Shown here: positions 13,584 through 20,399 of the stretch, one piece after another | How positions within the stretch are numbered: the stretch's first letter is position 1 | Layout of the letters: every line of letters begins with the position of its first letter | Source of the DNA: a virus | Direction: 5' to 3' (one strand) | IMG/VR virus record: IMGVR_UViG_3300020203_000066 | Span: 1 to 30,568 of that record | DNA: 30,568 bases | The notes under the pieces: generated by a model | What the model was told of the DNA's origin: nothing | The model's database searches: none | Seen by the model: the letters and a program-made list of their open reading frames with translations, nothing else | Translations under genes and position numbers: made by a program

Positions 13584-15578
13584 ATGTCATATCTCGCAAA
13601 CACAGCTGGAAATCCGAATGATTTAGGATATTTTGCAACACAAGCAGCTTTAGTTTCTGCTTATCCTATTGCTGTACCTGGAGCTTTTGCTGTTGTGGGG
13701 TTTACTGACAGTATTTGGGTTTGGGATGAAGATACAATGACATGGGTTAACTCTGGACAGTCCGCACCTATTGGACCGACAGGATATACTGGCTATACTG
13801 GCTACACTGGAGCTGGAAACTTCACAGGATTTACTGGATATACTGGTACAACAGGTTTTACTGGCTACACAGGATACACTGGACCCGGTGCAGGTGACAT
13901 GGTATTGGCAAACGCTCAAACAAACACTGGTGCTAAAACTTTCGCTACAGGTACTTTAATTTCCCCAGACATTGTAGGTGGAACGGCAGTCGGCTCTAAC
14001 ATAATTTACAAATCTACTACAGGGGTAGGAACTACCGCAGGTATTGCTCATCAGTTTGTCGGAGGCACAAACGGGGCAACAGTGGCTGCTACTATTTTGA
14101 ATAATGGCAACGTGGGGATTGGGGTGACGAATCCAACAATTGGTGCATTGCAAGTTTCAGGAGGTCAATCTTTTACAACTATCCCTACAAATACATCTGC
14201 GATTGGAACTATGAACTCGACAACTGGGTGGTCTGGTCAAGGTTTTCTTTTCTCCACGGGTGCAAATAATTCTTTCAGCATGGTGTGGAACGGTTCAGCT
14301 GCATATTTCGGTAATGTGACAAATACGGCTCAAACTCCTTGGTATGTGATAAACGGCACAGGTCTTTCAATTGGGTCGGGTGTTTCTGTAAATAAACTTG
14401 ATGTTTCTGGGGGTGCAGCCTTTGGGACTTATGGAGGTGTAAATACTGCACCGACAAATGGAATAATTGTGAGTGGCAATGTGGGGATTGGGACAACCTC
14501 ACCATCAGCAGTATTACACCTCAAGGCAGGTACAGCTACAGCAGGAACAGGACCTATTAAACTTACATCTGGAACACTACTTACAACCGCAGAAGCAGGA
14601 GCAATTGAATTTCTTACAGATGCATATCACGCAACTATCACAACAGGAGCAGCACGAAGAACTTTTGCTTTCTTAGAGAGTCCTACATTCACTGGAACTG
14701 TCACTATCCCAACAGGAGCGTCAATCACCACACCTGTTCTAACAGGTATACCGACAGGTTCAGGAGTAGCTTCTGCTGCCACAGCCTCGACACTAGCTTC
14801 AAGAGATGCAAATGGAAATATATCAGCAGATAGTATATTACAAGGCTACACCACAACCGCTACGGCTGCAGGAACAACAACACTCACAGTAAACAGCACA
14901 TACCTACAATTCTTCACAGGGTCTACAACTCAAACACTGGTACTTCCAGTAGCCTCAACGCTTGTGCTTGGACAGCAATTTTATATTAGAAACAACAGTA
15001 CGGGTGCGGTAACAATACAATCATCTGGTACTAACGTGGTGCGTACTCTTGCAGGAAATACTCGGGCTATTGTTACCTGTATTCTTGCTTCGGGAACTGA
15101 CGCAACATCTTGGAGTGCAATGTATGTGGGAATAAGTATTGCAGACGGGAAGATACTCACAGCGTCTAACACACTCACCCTTGCTGGAACAGATGGGACT
15201 ACGCAAACTTTTCAGGCGTCTGACACCATTGTTGGCAGAGCTACAACTGACACCCTTACAAATAAAAGAAACCAACCTCGTACAAACTCAACTACAACAG
15301 CAGGAACACTTGCTCCCGACCTTGGAACTGCCAATGTTTACTACAGAACAACACAAACAGAAACACTGACAATTTCTGCACCGATAGGCACTCCTATAAT
15401 CGGAGAGACACTTTCAATCTATGTAGACTCAGTCGCAGCACAAACACTGACAATCAATTCAACCTACAAAGCGTTTGGTTCTGCTTTTCCTGCGACAACA
15501 ACAGCAGGTAAGACATTTATGATGGTCTGTCAATTTAACGGCACAGATTGGAAAACGACACATTCATCAGCAATATAA
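13584..15578 (+). CDS. Tail fibre with collagen-like repeat, 664 aa
   Basis: It starts MSYLANTAGNPNDLGYFATQ, a short N-terminal attachment domain of about 65 residues. Residues 66-106 are a Gly-x-Thr collagen-like stretch ([16 protein letters not shown] and similar), which should form a triple helix. The long C-terminal part is Thr/Gly/Ala-rich beta structure with NGNVGIGVTNPT and GNVGIGTTSPSAVLHLKAG. Such GIGTTSP repeats are typical of phage tail fibres and adhesins. No C-terminal intramolecular chaperone (Glu/Lys-rich coiled coil) is visible. Its collagen repeat shares an exact 68-bp stretch with the gene at 19713, so exchange between the two is possible. Confidence 0.82.
   Translation: MSYLANTAGNPNDLGYFATQAALVSAYPIAVPGAFAVVGFTDSIWVWDEDTMTWVNSGQSAPIGPTGYTGYTGYTGAGNFTGFTGYTGTTGFTGYTGYTGPGAGDMVLANAQTNTGAKTFATGTLISPDIVGGTAVGSNIIYKSTTGVGTTAGIAHQFVGGTNGATVAATILNNGNVGIGVTNPTIGALQVSGGQSFTTIPTNTSAIGTMNSTTGWSGQGFLFSTGANNSFSMVWNGSAAYFGNVTNTAQTPWYVINGTGLSIGSGVSVNKLDVSGGAAFGTYGGVNTAPTNGIIVSGNVGIGTTSPSAVLHLKAGTATAGTGPIKLTSGTLLTTAEAGAIEFLTDAYHATITTGAARRTFAFLESPTFTGTVTIPTGASITTPVLTGIPTGSGVASAATASTLASRDANGNISADSILQGYTTTATAAGTTTLTVNSTYLQFFTGSTTQTLVLPVASTLVLGQQFYIRNNSTGAVTIQSSGTNVVRTLAGNTRAIVTCILASGTDATSWSAMYVGISIADGKILTASNTLTLAGTDGTTQTFQASDTIVGRATTDTLTNKRNQPRTNSTTTAGTLAPDLGTANVYYRTTQTETLTISAPIGTPIIGETLSIYVDSVAAQTLTINSTYKAFGSAFPATTTAGKTFMMVCQFNGTDWKTTHSSAI
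13803..13870 (+). repeat. 68-bp direct repeat, copy 1 (within fibre gene)
   Basis: Identical base for base to 20145-20212 in the second collagen-like gene. It encodes the [16 protein letters not shown]-type stretch. The two copies differ at the first bases on either side. They lie about 6.3 kb apart in the same orientation. Confidence 0.85.
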
Positions 15579-15596
15579 TTATTAACAACATATAAA

Positions 15597-16262
15597 ATGG
15601 CAATAGCAATTGACGCAACATCATCAGCCAAGACAGTAAGTTCAACAACGACACTGACATATTCACATACTTGTGCTGGGAGTAACCGAATGCTCGTAGT
15701 AGGTGTCCAAACTGACCAAATTAGTGCTGACCCGACAGGTGTTACTTACAATGGTGTGGCGATGACAAAAGCAATAGGAGGCTCAAACGCTGGAGGTGTA
15801 AGGCGTTCATCCTTGTGGTATTTAGCAGACCCAGCGACAGGAGCAAACAATGTGGTAGTTACATTAGGCACTGCTTCGTGGACAACCTCAGGGGCTGTAT
15901 CGCTCACAGGCACTATGCCGACTATCGGGGTAACGGGAACAAATTACGCAAACACAGGCACTCCAGTAACAGTGTCTGTAACTACAGAATCAGCCAACAG
16001 TTGGCTTGTAGATTCAATCTACCAAAACAATGGAGCATTGTCTTTGTCTGTCGGTGCAGGGCAGACTCAAAGATACAATGAAGCGAGTGCTGACGGATTT
16101 GACGGATATGGCAGTACCGAGCCAACAACTGGGGCAGGTTCTTACACGATGTCTTGGACACAAGGTTCTGGTGCGGCAGACGGTTGGGTAACAAGTACTG
16201 TTGAAATCAAAGAGTTGGTTGCTATATTAAACATCCCAGACGCTAGAGTATTCTTTATGTAA
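15597..16262 (+). CDS. Beta-rich virion protein, probable tail/adhesion protein, 221 aa
   Basis: It starts MAIAIDATSSAKTVSSTTTL. Most of it is a Thr/Ser/Gly-rich beta sandwich: LVVGVQTDQISADPTGVTYN, then a VRRSSLWYLADPATGANNVV segment and TGAGSYTMSWTQGSGAADGW. This is the layout of a family of phage and bacterial extracellular beta-sandwich domains (often with a YNGVAMT-x4-GG motif followed by a LW-YL motif) seen in fibre and adhesin proteins. It sits between the fibre and the holin. It is likely receptor-binding or tail-associated. The last residues (ILNIPDARVFFM) are hydrophobic. Family assignment is from memory. Confidence 0.7.
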   Translation: MAIAIDATSSAKTVSSTTTLTYSHTCAGSNRMLVVGVQTDQISADPTGVTYNGVAMTKAIGGSNAGGVRRSSLWYLADPATGANNVVVTLGTASWTTSGAVSLTGTMPTIGVTGTNYANTGTPVTVSVTTESANSWLVDSIYQNNGALSLSVGAGQTQRYNEASADGFDGYGSTEPTTGAGSYTMSWTQGSGAADGWVTSTVEIKELVAILNIPDARVFFM

Positions 16263-16269
16263 AAAATAA

Positions 16270-16557
16270 ATGAAATTTTTTGAAAACTTCCCAATAGAAT
16301 TTGTATACGGATTCATTGCAATAGCAGGTGGTGTTGCGAGGTATCTTAATCAATATACTCAAAATGGTAAGTTTCATTTCGGTCTATTTTTAGCATCAGG
16401 ATTCGTCTCAGGTTTCTCAGGGTACATGTTCGCCCTGCTAGGTCAATCTTTAAATCTACCAACTGAAATGCTGTACATAATGGCAGGGGTCGGAGGCTTT
16501 ACCGGGGAGCAAACAATGAAGTTTTTACTAGAACACGTAACAAAAAAACTAACATGA
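16270..16557 (+). CDS. LydA-like phage holin, 95 aa
   Basis: Holins make the hole in the inner membrane that lets the lysin reach the cell wall. The protein starts MKFFENFPIEFVYGFIAIAG and carries hydrophobic segments at about residues 10-24, 40-60 and 66-82, with a charged C-terminus (LEHVTKKLT). The GGVARYL segment followed by GLFLASGFVSGFSGYMFALL resembles the LydA / phage holin 3_3 family. It lies directly before the M23 lysin, which starts within its last codons (ATGA, 16554-16557). This makes a classic lysis pair. The size and the three hydrophobic segments fit a class I-type holin. Confidence 0.78.
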   Translation: MKFFENFPIEFVYGFIAIAGGVARYLNQYTQNGKFHFGLFLASGFVSGFSGYMFALLGQSLNLPTEMLYIMAGVGGFTGEQTMKFLLEHVTKKLT

Positions 16558-17093
16558 AGCTTATAAAACCATATAAAAAAGCGTCTGTAGACCTCATTAC
16601 AACGTATTACAATCCTATCCATAAGGCGATAGATTGGAAAAGTAAGTATGGTATGCCTTTGGTAGCCCCAGAAGACGGAATAGTTACTCGTATACTTGGC
16701 GGAACATATACTCCGAATGACACAATGCCCCTTGCTCGTGGATATGTGATTGAGATTACTTCGGGAGATACTCGTCACGAATACTGGCACATACTACCGT
16801 ATACACCTGTTCTGTTAGGTGACACGGTAAAGAGAGGTCAGATTGTAGCCTACATGGGAAACTCAGGTAATGTCCTTTCAGGTGGTCACTACGTACCGAT
16901 AAATGAAAGAACCCAAGCCCCTTTTGCAGGTACACATCTTCATCAGAATATGATTATAGACGGTGAGTATATTAATTCACTTTTGTATATGGACTTACGA
17001 GAAGAACCTGCCTATACAATTATGGATGAATTATCCGCAGCCTCAAAGACTTTGAAAAACATGTTGGCATCATTAGTTGCATATAGAGAATAG
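16554..17093 (+). CDS. M23-family metallopeptidase, probable endolysin, 179 aa
   Basis: Zinc peptidase that should cut peptidoglycan cross-bridges. All M23 landmarks are visible: HKAID (His23, Asp27), the Tyr-x-His region EYWH (His79), and HLH (His128 and His130). The AYMGNSGNVLSGGHYV region between them is the usual M23 loop. The protein is just the catalytic domain with a short C-terminal helix, and there is no signal peptide, so export depends on the holin upstream, whose gene it overlaps by 4 nt. An in-virion role cannot be excluded. Confidence 0.88.
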   Translation: MKLIKPYKKASVDLITTYYNPIHKAIDWKSKYGMPLVAPEDGIVTRILGGTYTPNDTMPLARGYVIEITSGDTRHEYWHILPYTPVLLGDTVKRGQIVAYMGNSGNVLSGGHYVPINERTQAPFAGTHLHQNMIIDGEYINSLLYMDLREEPAYTIMDELSAASKTLKNMLASLVAYRE

Positions 17094-17099
17094 CTAAGG

Positions 17100-17138
17100 T
17101 TGACAATTGGTTGACAATCCAATTTACAATCTTAAGAT
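17100..17138 (+). promoter_or_regulatory. Sigma70-like promoter of the three-gene cassette
   Basis: TTGACA occurs twice (17100-17105 and 17111-17116). The second is followed after 16 nt by TAAGAT (17133-17138). Transcription would start near 17145 and give a leader of about 20 nt with the SD AAAGGAG (17151-17157) before the ATG at 17164. It lies directly after the lysin stop codon. This promoter plus the terminator at 17741-17783 make the cassette transcriptionally independent. Confidence 0.65.
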
Positions 17139-17163
17139 GTTCTTTGTAAGAAAGGAGTTTAAA

Positions 17164-17367
17164 ATGTTCGAAGGATTTGAAGTTCTTGATTCTGCTGTTC
17201 TTGCAAGTAGTGGCGTGTACTCAAAAAAACGTTACTGGGTGAAAGGGTGGCACAATTTCAAGGCACACGGAGTGTATGTCCAATTTATTCACGGTTACTC
17301 TGGAAGAGAAACAGAAGTGACTGTGGAGACTATCGTTCCCAAACACATTGTGTGTCTGTCACATTAA
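17164..17367 (+). CDS. Hypothetical cassette protein A, 67 aa
   Basis: I chose the ATG at 17164 because a clear SD, AAAGGAG (17151-17157), lies 6 nt upstream. The upstream in-frame ATG at 17107 would start inside the promoter. The product starts MFEGFEVLDSAVLASSGVYS and continues with a basic aromatic stretch (KKRYWVKGWHNFKAHGVYVQ) and an acidic end. It is small and soluble with no known motif. It is the first of three genes, all with strong SDs, unlike the SD-less structural genes. That difference suggests a different origin (moron-type cargo). Function unknown. Confidence 0.65.
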   Translation: MFEGFEVLDSAVLASSGVYSKKRYWVKGWHNFKAHGVYVQFIHGYSGRETEVTVETIVPKHIVCLSH

Positions 17368-17376
17368 AGGAGAGGT

Positions 17377-17535
17377 ATGGTAAAAAGTTTTACCGTGACT
17401 GTTGATTTTTGCAAAGTCCATGACAAACGCATGCTCTTTGTTGTTATCTCGTTCGAAGAACCTGAGATTTCCGTGCATGTATGCAAGGAATGTTTCAAGA
17501 AGAAGATGTTAGAGGTGGACACAGGAGGCTGGTGA
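17377..17535 (+). CDS. Hypothetical cassette protein B, 52 aa
   Basis: The ATG at 17377 follows an SD, AAGGAG (17367-17372), that overlaps the stop of the previous gene. The 52-aa product begins MVKSFTVTVDFCKVHDKRML and ends in VCKECFKKKMLEVDTGGW. Cys12, His15, Cys36 and Cys39 form a possible small zinc site (C-x2-H ... C-x2-C). Its stop TGA overlaps the next ATG (TGATG at 17533-17537), so translation is coupled. No family recognised. Confidence 0.6.
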   Translation: MVKSFTVTVDFCKVHDKRMLFVVISFEEPEISVHVCKECFKKKMLEVDTGGW

Positions 17536-17726
17536 TGAAGGAGTATTGTTGTTATTGCAATCTTGTTATCGCCTCGGGCGATAAAGAGAAAATCGTGGTA
17601 GGGAAAGAATCCTACCACTCTGGCTGTTACAAAAGCAAAGAGCGTGCATTGTTTGACAGGGTGATACCACCCCAAAAACGACCACGCCAACTCGTCTTCC
17701 GCTTCGCCCTTTTGAAAGGCAGGTGA
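17535..17726 (+). CDS. Small zinc-finger-like cassette protein C, 63 aa
   Basis: The ATG at 17535 overlaps the previous stop and has AGGAGG (17523-17528) upstream, so I prefer it to the in-frame ATG at 17481. The product starts MKEYCCYCNLVIASGDKEKI. CCYC plus SYHSGCYKSKE (His and Cys about 20 residues later) look like a LIM- or zinc-ribbon-like site: C-x2-C ... H-x2-C. The C-terminal half is basic (PPQKRPRQLVF). A DNA- or protein-binding regulator is possible. It is the last gene of the cassette, followed by the double hairpin terminator. Confidence 0.65.
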   Translation: MKEYCCYCNLVIASGDKEKIVVGKESYHSGCYKSKERALFDRVIPPQKRPRQLVFRFALLKGR

Positions 17727-17740
17727 TTTTAAATCTCGGA

Positions 17741-17783
17741 ACCATTCGTGAAATGGTAGGGGGAGCACGTCTCCCCTTTATTA
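17741..17783 (+). terminator. Two-hairpin rho-independent terminator of the cassette
   Basis: ACCATT (17741-17746) pairs with AATGGT (17752-17757). Then GGGGAG (17760-17765) pairs with CTCCCC (17771-17776), with a 5-nt loop, followed by TTTATTATT. The second hairpin has the form of an intrinsic terminator and comes 33 nt after the last cassette gene. Confidence 0.75.
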
Positions 17784-17806
17784 TTAACTTAATGTATAAT
17801 ATAACT

Positions 17807-18121
17807 ATGGAAACAAAACCAACATTACCCGCATACATGACAAGTTCAGTAGACCCCGCAAAAGTGTCTTCACGAGTCAGTGGTGTGGTGCTCGCAAGCT
17901 CAAGTATTATCATATTTTTTGCAGCACAGTTTTTTAAAATCGAATTAACCGCAGATGACATTATCGGTCTGGCAACACAGATTGGTGCGGTCGCAGGTGC
18001 AATCGTCACGGTCAAAGGAATCATCATTTGGATTATGACAAAGTTTGGAAAGAAGGTATCAGAGACAGTTACTCCTGTGGTAAATATCCCAGTAGGACAT
18101 GTAGTTTCTGGGAACGAATAG
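17807..18121 (+). CDS. Holin-like two-helix membrane protein, 104 aa
   Basis: I use the ATG at 17807 (METKPTLPAYMTSSVDPAKV). The in-frame ATG further upstream would overlap the terminator. Two hydrophobic helices, GVVLASSSIIIFFAAQFF (about residues 26-43) and IGAVAGAIVTVKGIIIWIM (about 59-77), are joined by a short acidic loop (IELTADDIIGLATQ). The C-terminus is positively charged, then ends with a Val-rich tail. Size and topology fit a holin or antiholin, and the LydA-like holin and M23 lysin are two and one structural genes upstream. TATAAT (17795-17800) lies 7 bases before the ATG and might be a -10 of a leaderless message. It is not proof of function. Confidence 0.65.
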   Translation: METKPTLPAYMTSSVDPAKVSSRVSGVVLASSSIIIFFAAQFFKIELTADDIIGLATQIGAVAGAIVTVKGIIIWIMTKFGKKVSETVTPVVNIPVGHVVSGNE

Positions 18122-18127
18122 TTTACG

Positions 18128-18240
18128 ATTCTGCACTGTACTCTCTATCGAAAGATAGAGTCGTTACAGAAGCTCTGTATTTATTTGTTGGAGACTTCTA
18201 CTCAAAATCCCGCAAATAAATAGAGAGTACAGTGCGGAAT
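18128..18240 (+). ncRNA. Candidate structured RNA / long inverted repeat element
   Basis: Outer arms at 18128-18148 and 18220-18240 are complementary over 20 of 21 positions, the single mismatch being a G-U pair in RNA. Between them are CTCTATC-GAAA-GATAGAG (18142-18159, a stem with a GNRA tetraloop that competes with part of the outer stem), TACAGA-AGC-TCTGTA (18165-18179) and ATTTATTTG pairing with CAAATAAAT (about 18179-18221). Together they form a multi-branch structure of about 113 nt. It lies between the holin-like gene and the connector-like gene, where no gene is present. Not a tRNA. Alternatives are a small inverted-repeat mobile element or a terminator/processing structure. I do not recognise a known RNA family. 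Confidence 0.5.
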
Positions 18241-18261
18241 ACATACCTCACGGCAATAGTA

Positions 18262-18270
18262 TGGTATCAT
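18262..18270 (+). promoter_or_regulatory. Possible extended -10 promoter for the connector-like gene
   Basis: TGG directly before TATCAT (18265-18270) makes an extended -10 element (TGnTATnAT-like). No -35 match is visible at the expected distance. Transcription would start near 18277, giving a leader of about 13 nt before ATG 18290. Confidence 0.35.
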
Positions 18271-18289
18271 TTATTAATCAATAAACAAT

Positions 18290-19687
18290 ATGTCTGAATT
18301 TCCACAAATAAAAATAGAGCATAACATTGGCAACACAATCACGATACCAAATCAATTGGATGTCAAAGTTGCTACTTTTTTAAGTGATAACGCTTTAGCT
18401 GGATTGAACGGCTTGAATGGAGACAATTTTACAGATTTCACTTCAGGGAGTTCGATTCCGGTATTATTATCGAGTTTAGGGTCAGAAAACGCTGAAATTG
18501 TCATTTCTTCAAGTCATACGACTACCAATCTTGTTGTTGGCACGACAATTCTTCCTCACTTTAGAGGGGATTCAGTTAAACAGTTGAATTACGACCAAGT
18601 TATTGTTTCCTGGTCTGCGACAAGTGGTGGAGCTTATTCAGTGCTTAGCACTTCAACATTTCAAGTTTCTCAGCAAAATACAGTAGTATTTCATCCTGCT
18701 GGACTTGTTACTTCTTTCTATAAACTTCAATGGAAAAATTCAATTACTGGAGATTTATCTAGTTATTCGGACCCAATTAGTGTTGATACTTATGACCAAA
18801 AATCAGTAGCTGAACTTATTTATCCAGTGCTTAGAGCGATGGGTGTTTCTGAAAATGACCCAAAAATAAATATCACATTCTGTCTATCTGCAATTGATGA
18901 TGCTCGAAAATACACAGAAGGAAAATTATATGGTATCCGCCATGCGTGGCAAGAACAATTTGAATTTCCAATCGGAGTTCTCTCTGGAACAAATTATGTC
19001 GACCTACCTGATGACATTGACTTCAATGAAACGGATAGGTCGATGCTTGCAGCTAGATTCCTCATTGGAAATGTTTTGACACCATACAATTTGAGGTATA
19101 TAGACAAGAGAACCTGGAATCAGGTTGCATGGTCAGTTATGGGTGGTAGTAATACAGTCACGGTTGCAATCAGTGCCTCAACAATAACCTTAAACAGTGT
19201 AGGAGATTTCAGTGGTTCATCATCAGGTGTTGCGTATGTGGCCACCACTGCATATTCACAAACTCTGATGCAGATTTCTTACACTGGGGTAGATTTAACA
19301 ACTAATCAATTAACTGGAGTAACTGGAGTCACAAGGTCGATACCTGTTGGTACACAGGTGTGGTCAAATCCAACCATCTCTCAACCGGTTTACTACACGG
19401 TGTTTGAGAATAGGTTATATTTCGACCGAATCATTCCAAACTCGATGCAAGGAAACAATGTCTACATCGATTACTACAAGAAAATTGATAAAGTTGAGAA
19501 TCTGTATCAAGTTATACCTGAGCATTATCGTGAGATATATAAATGGTATCTACGGTACGCAATAAAATATCGAAAAGATATTTCATTAGGTAGTAACGAC
19601 CCTGATTTAAAGAAGTTTGAGGATTTAGTTCAAGCGGTATTCAACAACCTTTACACTGGGCAAGAAACGACAATTATTACAAGTTAA
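18290..19687 (+). CDS. Head-to-tail connector/adaptor-like protein, 465 aa
   Basis: It starts MSEFPQIKIEHNIGNTITIP. Residues about 80-165 look like a fibronectin/Ig-type beta sandwich (YDQVIVSWSATSGGAYSVLS). From about 170 the protein is helical and then beta (ELIYPVLRAMGVSENDPKIN, then FPIGVLSGTNYVDLPDDIDF), followed by a helix-rich C-terminus (YRKDISLGSNDPDLKKFEDL). The helical bundle with the DLPDD segment resembles the P22 gp4 / T7 gp11-type adaptor below the portal. The assignment is by shape and position before the nozzle-like gene, not by motif. Confidence 0.65.
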   Translation: MSEFPQIKIEHNIGNTITIPNQLDVKVATFLSDNALAGLNGLNGDNFTDFTSGSSIPVLLSSLGSENAEIVISSSHTTTNLVVGTTILPHFRGDSVKQLNYDQVIVSWSATSGGAYSVLSTSTFQVSQQNTVVFHPAGLVTSFYKLQWKNSITGDLSSYSDPISVDTYDQKSVAELIYPVLRAMGVSENDPKINITFCLSAIDDARKYTEGKLYGIRHAWQEQFEFPIGVLSGTNYVDLPDDIDFNETDRSMLAARFLIGNVLTPYNLRYIDKRTWNQVAWSVMGGSNTVTVAISASTITLNSVGDFSGSSSGVAYVATTAYSQTLMQISYTGVDLTTNQLTGVTGVTRSIPVGTQVWSNPTISQPVYYTVFENRLYFDRIIPNSMQGNNVYIDYYKKIDKVENLYQVIPEHYREIYKWYLRYAIKYRKDISLGSNDPDLKKFEDLVQAVFNNLYTGQETTIITS

Positions 19688-19712
19688 TTATTAAAATAAG
19701 AATTATAAAATC

Positions 19713-20342
19713 ATGGCATATTTAAACCCTTTAATCCCAAATGTCGATATTCAACAACAAGAAGCGACAGGGGATAGATTAATTACTTTCGGAACTATTA
19801 AATCAGGACCTCCTTACGCCGGAGCTGCTTATGCTGGTCTATTTGCTCTTGAGTGTATACTTGAGAGTTTGGATGGTCTAGCTGTTTATCAGCAATCAGG
19901 AACAGTTGCTGTACCAGCATGGACTGCTCTTGGAAGCGGTGCTAACGGTGCGACTGGATACACTGGCACAACAGGATACACTGGTACAACTGGATACACA
20001 GGATACACAGGTCCAACTGGATATACTGGATATACTGGATATACAGGTAGAACTGGATACACTGGATACACAGGCTACACTGGAGTTGGTACAACTGGCT
20101 ACACAGGATATACAGGTCCAACTGGATTTACTGGTTATACTGGATACACTGGAGCTGGAAACTTCACAGGATTTACTGGATATACTGGTACAACAGGTTT
20201 TACTGGCTACACTGGACCTCAAGGTTCAGCTACTGGATACACAGGTTATACAGGACCGAACATTGGTTCTGGTGTTAACTTTGGACCAGGAGCAGTTACT
20301 TCAATAACTGTAGTTAACGGAGTTGTGACTGCAATTTCTTAG
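19713..20342 (+). CDS. Collagen-like fibre protein, 209 aa
   Basis: It starts [20 protein letters not shown], an N-terminal domain of about 75 residues (ending [10 protein letters not shown]) that should anchor it. Residues about 76-185 are uninterrupted Gly-x-Thr/Pro repeats such as [13 protein letters not shown], which should form a collagen-like triple helix. The last 25 residues ([20 protein letters not shown]) form a short beta end. It shares an exact 68-bp stretch with the fibre gene at 13584. Probably a virion surface fibre or a connector that positions another fibre. Such repeats are prone to expansion and contraction. Confidence 0.75.
   Translation: MAYLNPLIPNVDIQQQEATGDRLITFGTIKSGPPYAGAAYAGLFALECILESLDGLAVYQQSGTVAVPAWTALGSGANGATGYTGTTGYTGTTGYTGYTGPTGYTGYTGYTGRTGYTGYTGYTGVGTTGYTGYTGPTGFTGYTGYTGAGNFTGFTGYTGTTGFTGYTGPQGSATGYTGYTGPNIGSGVNFGPGAVTSITVVNGVVTAIS
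20145..20212 (+). repeat. 68-bp direct repeat, copy 2
   Basis: Exact copy of 13803-13870, inside the Gly-x-Thr repeat of the second collagen-like gene. The flanks differ (GGA vs GGC before, ACTGG vs ACAGG after). Confidence 0.85.
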
Positions 20343-20352
20343 TATTTCTATT

Positions 20353-20379
20353 CTCTCCCTACTGTACCCACGGGGAGAG
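20353..20379 (+). promoter_or_regulatory. 5'-leader hairpin before the nozzle-like gene
   Basis: CTCTCCC (20353-20359) pairs with GGGAGAG (20373-20379), with a 13-nt loop, 20 nt before the ATG at 20400. It is followed by an A/T-rich ATATTAAAAAAT. No T-run of terminator quality. Confidence 0.5.
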
Positions 20380-20399
20380 GGTTAGGAATATTAAAAAAT

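Noticed and set aside
13650-13919. Ser/Cys-rich antisense ORF across the collagen repeat
   Set aside because: Low-complexity shadow of Gly-x-Thr codons on the other strand. The same happens at 19889-20222.
18122-18289. tRNA gene in the structured gap
   Set aside because: No cloverleaf with a 7-bp acceptor, T-arm or CCA end. The fold is a long inverted repeat with nested hairpins instead.
19955-20250. CRISPR-like periodic DNA
   Set aside because: The periodicity is 9 bp and coding (Gly-x-Thr repeats), with no spacers of constant length.
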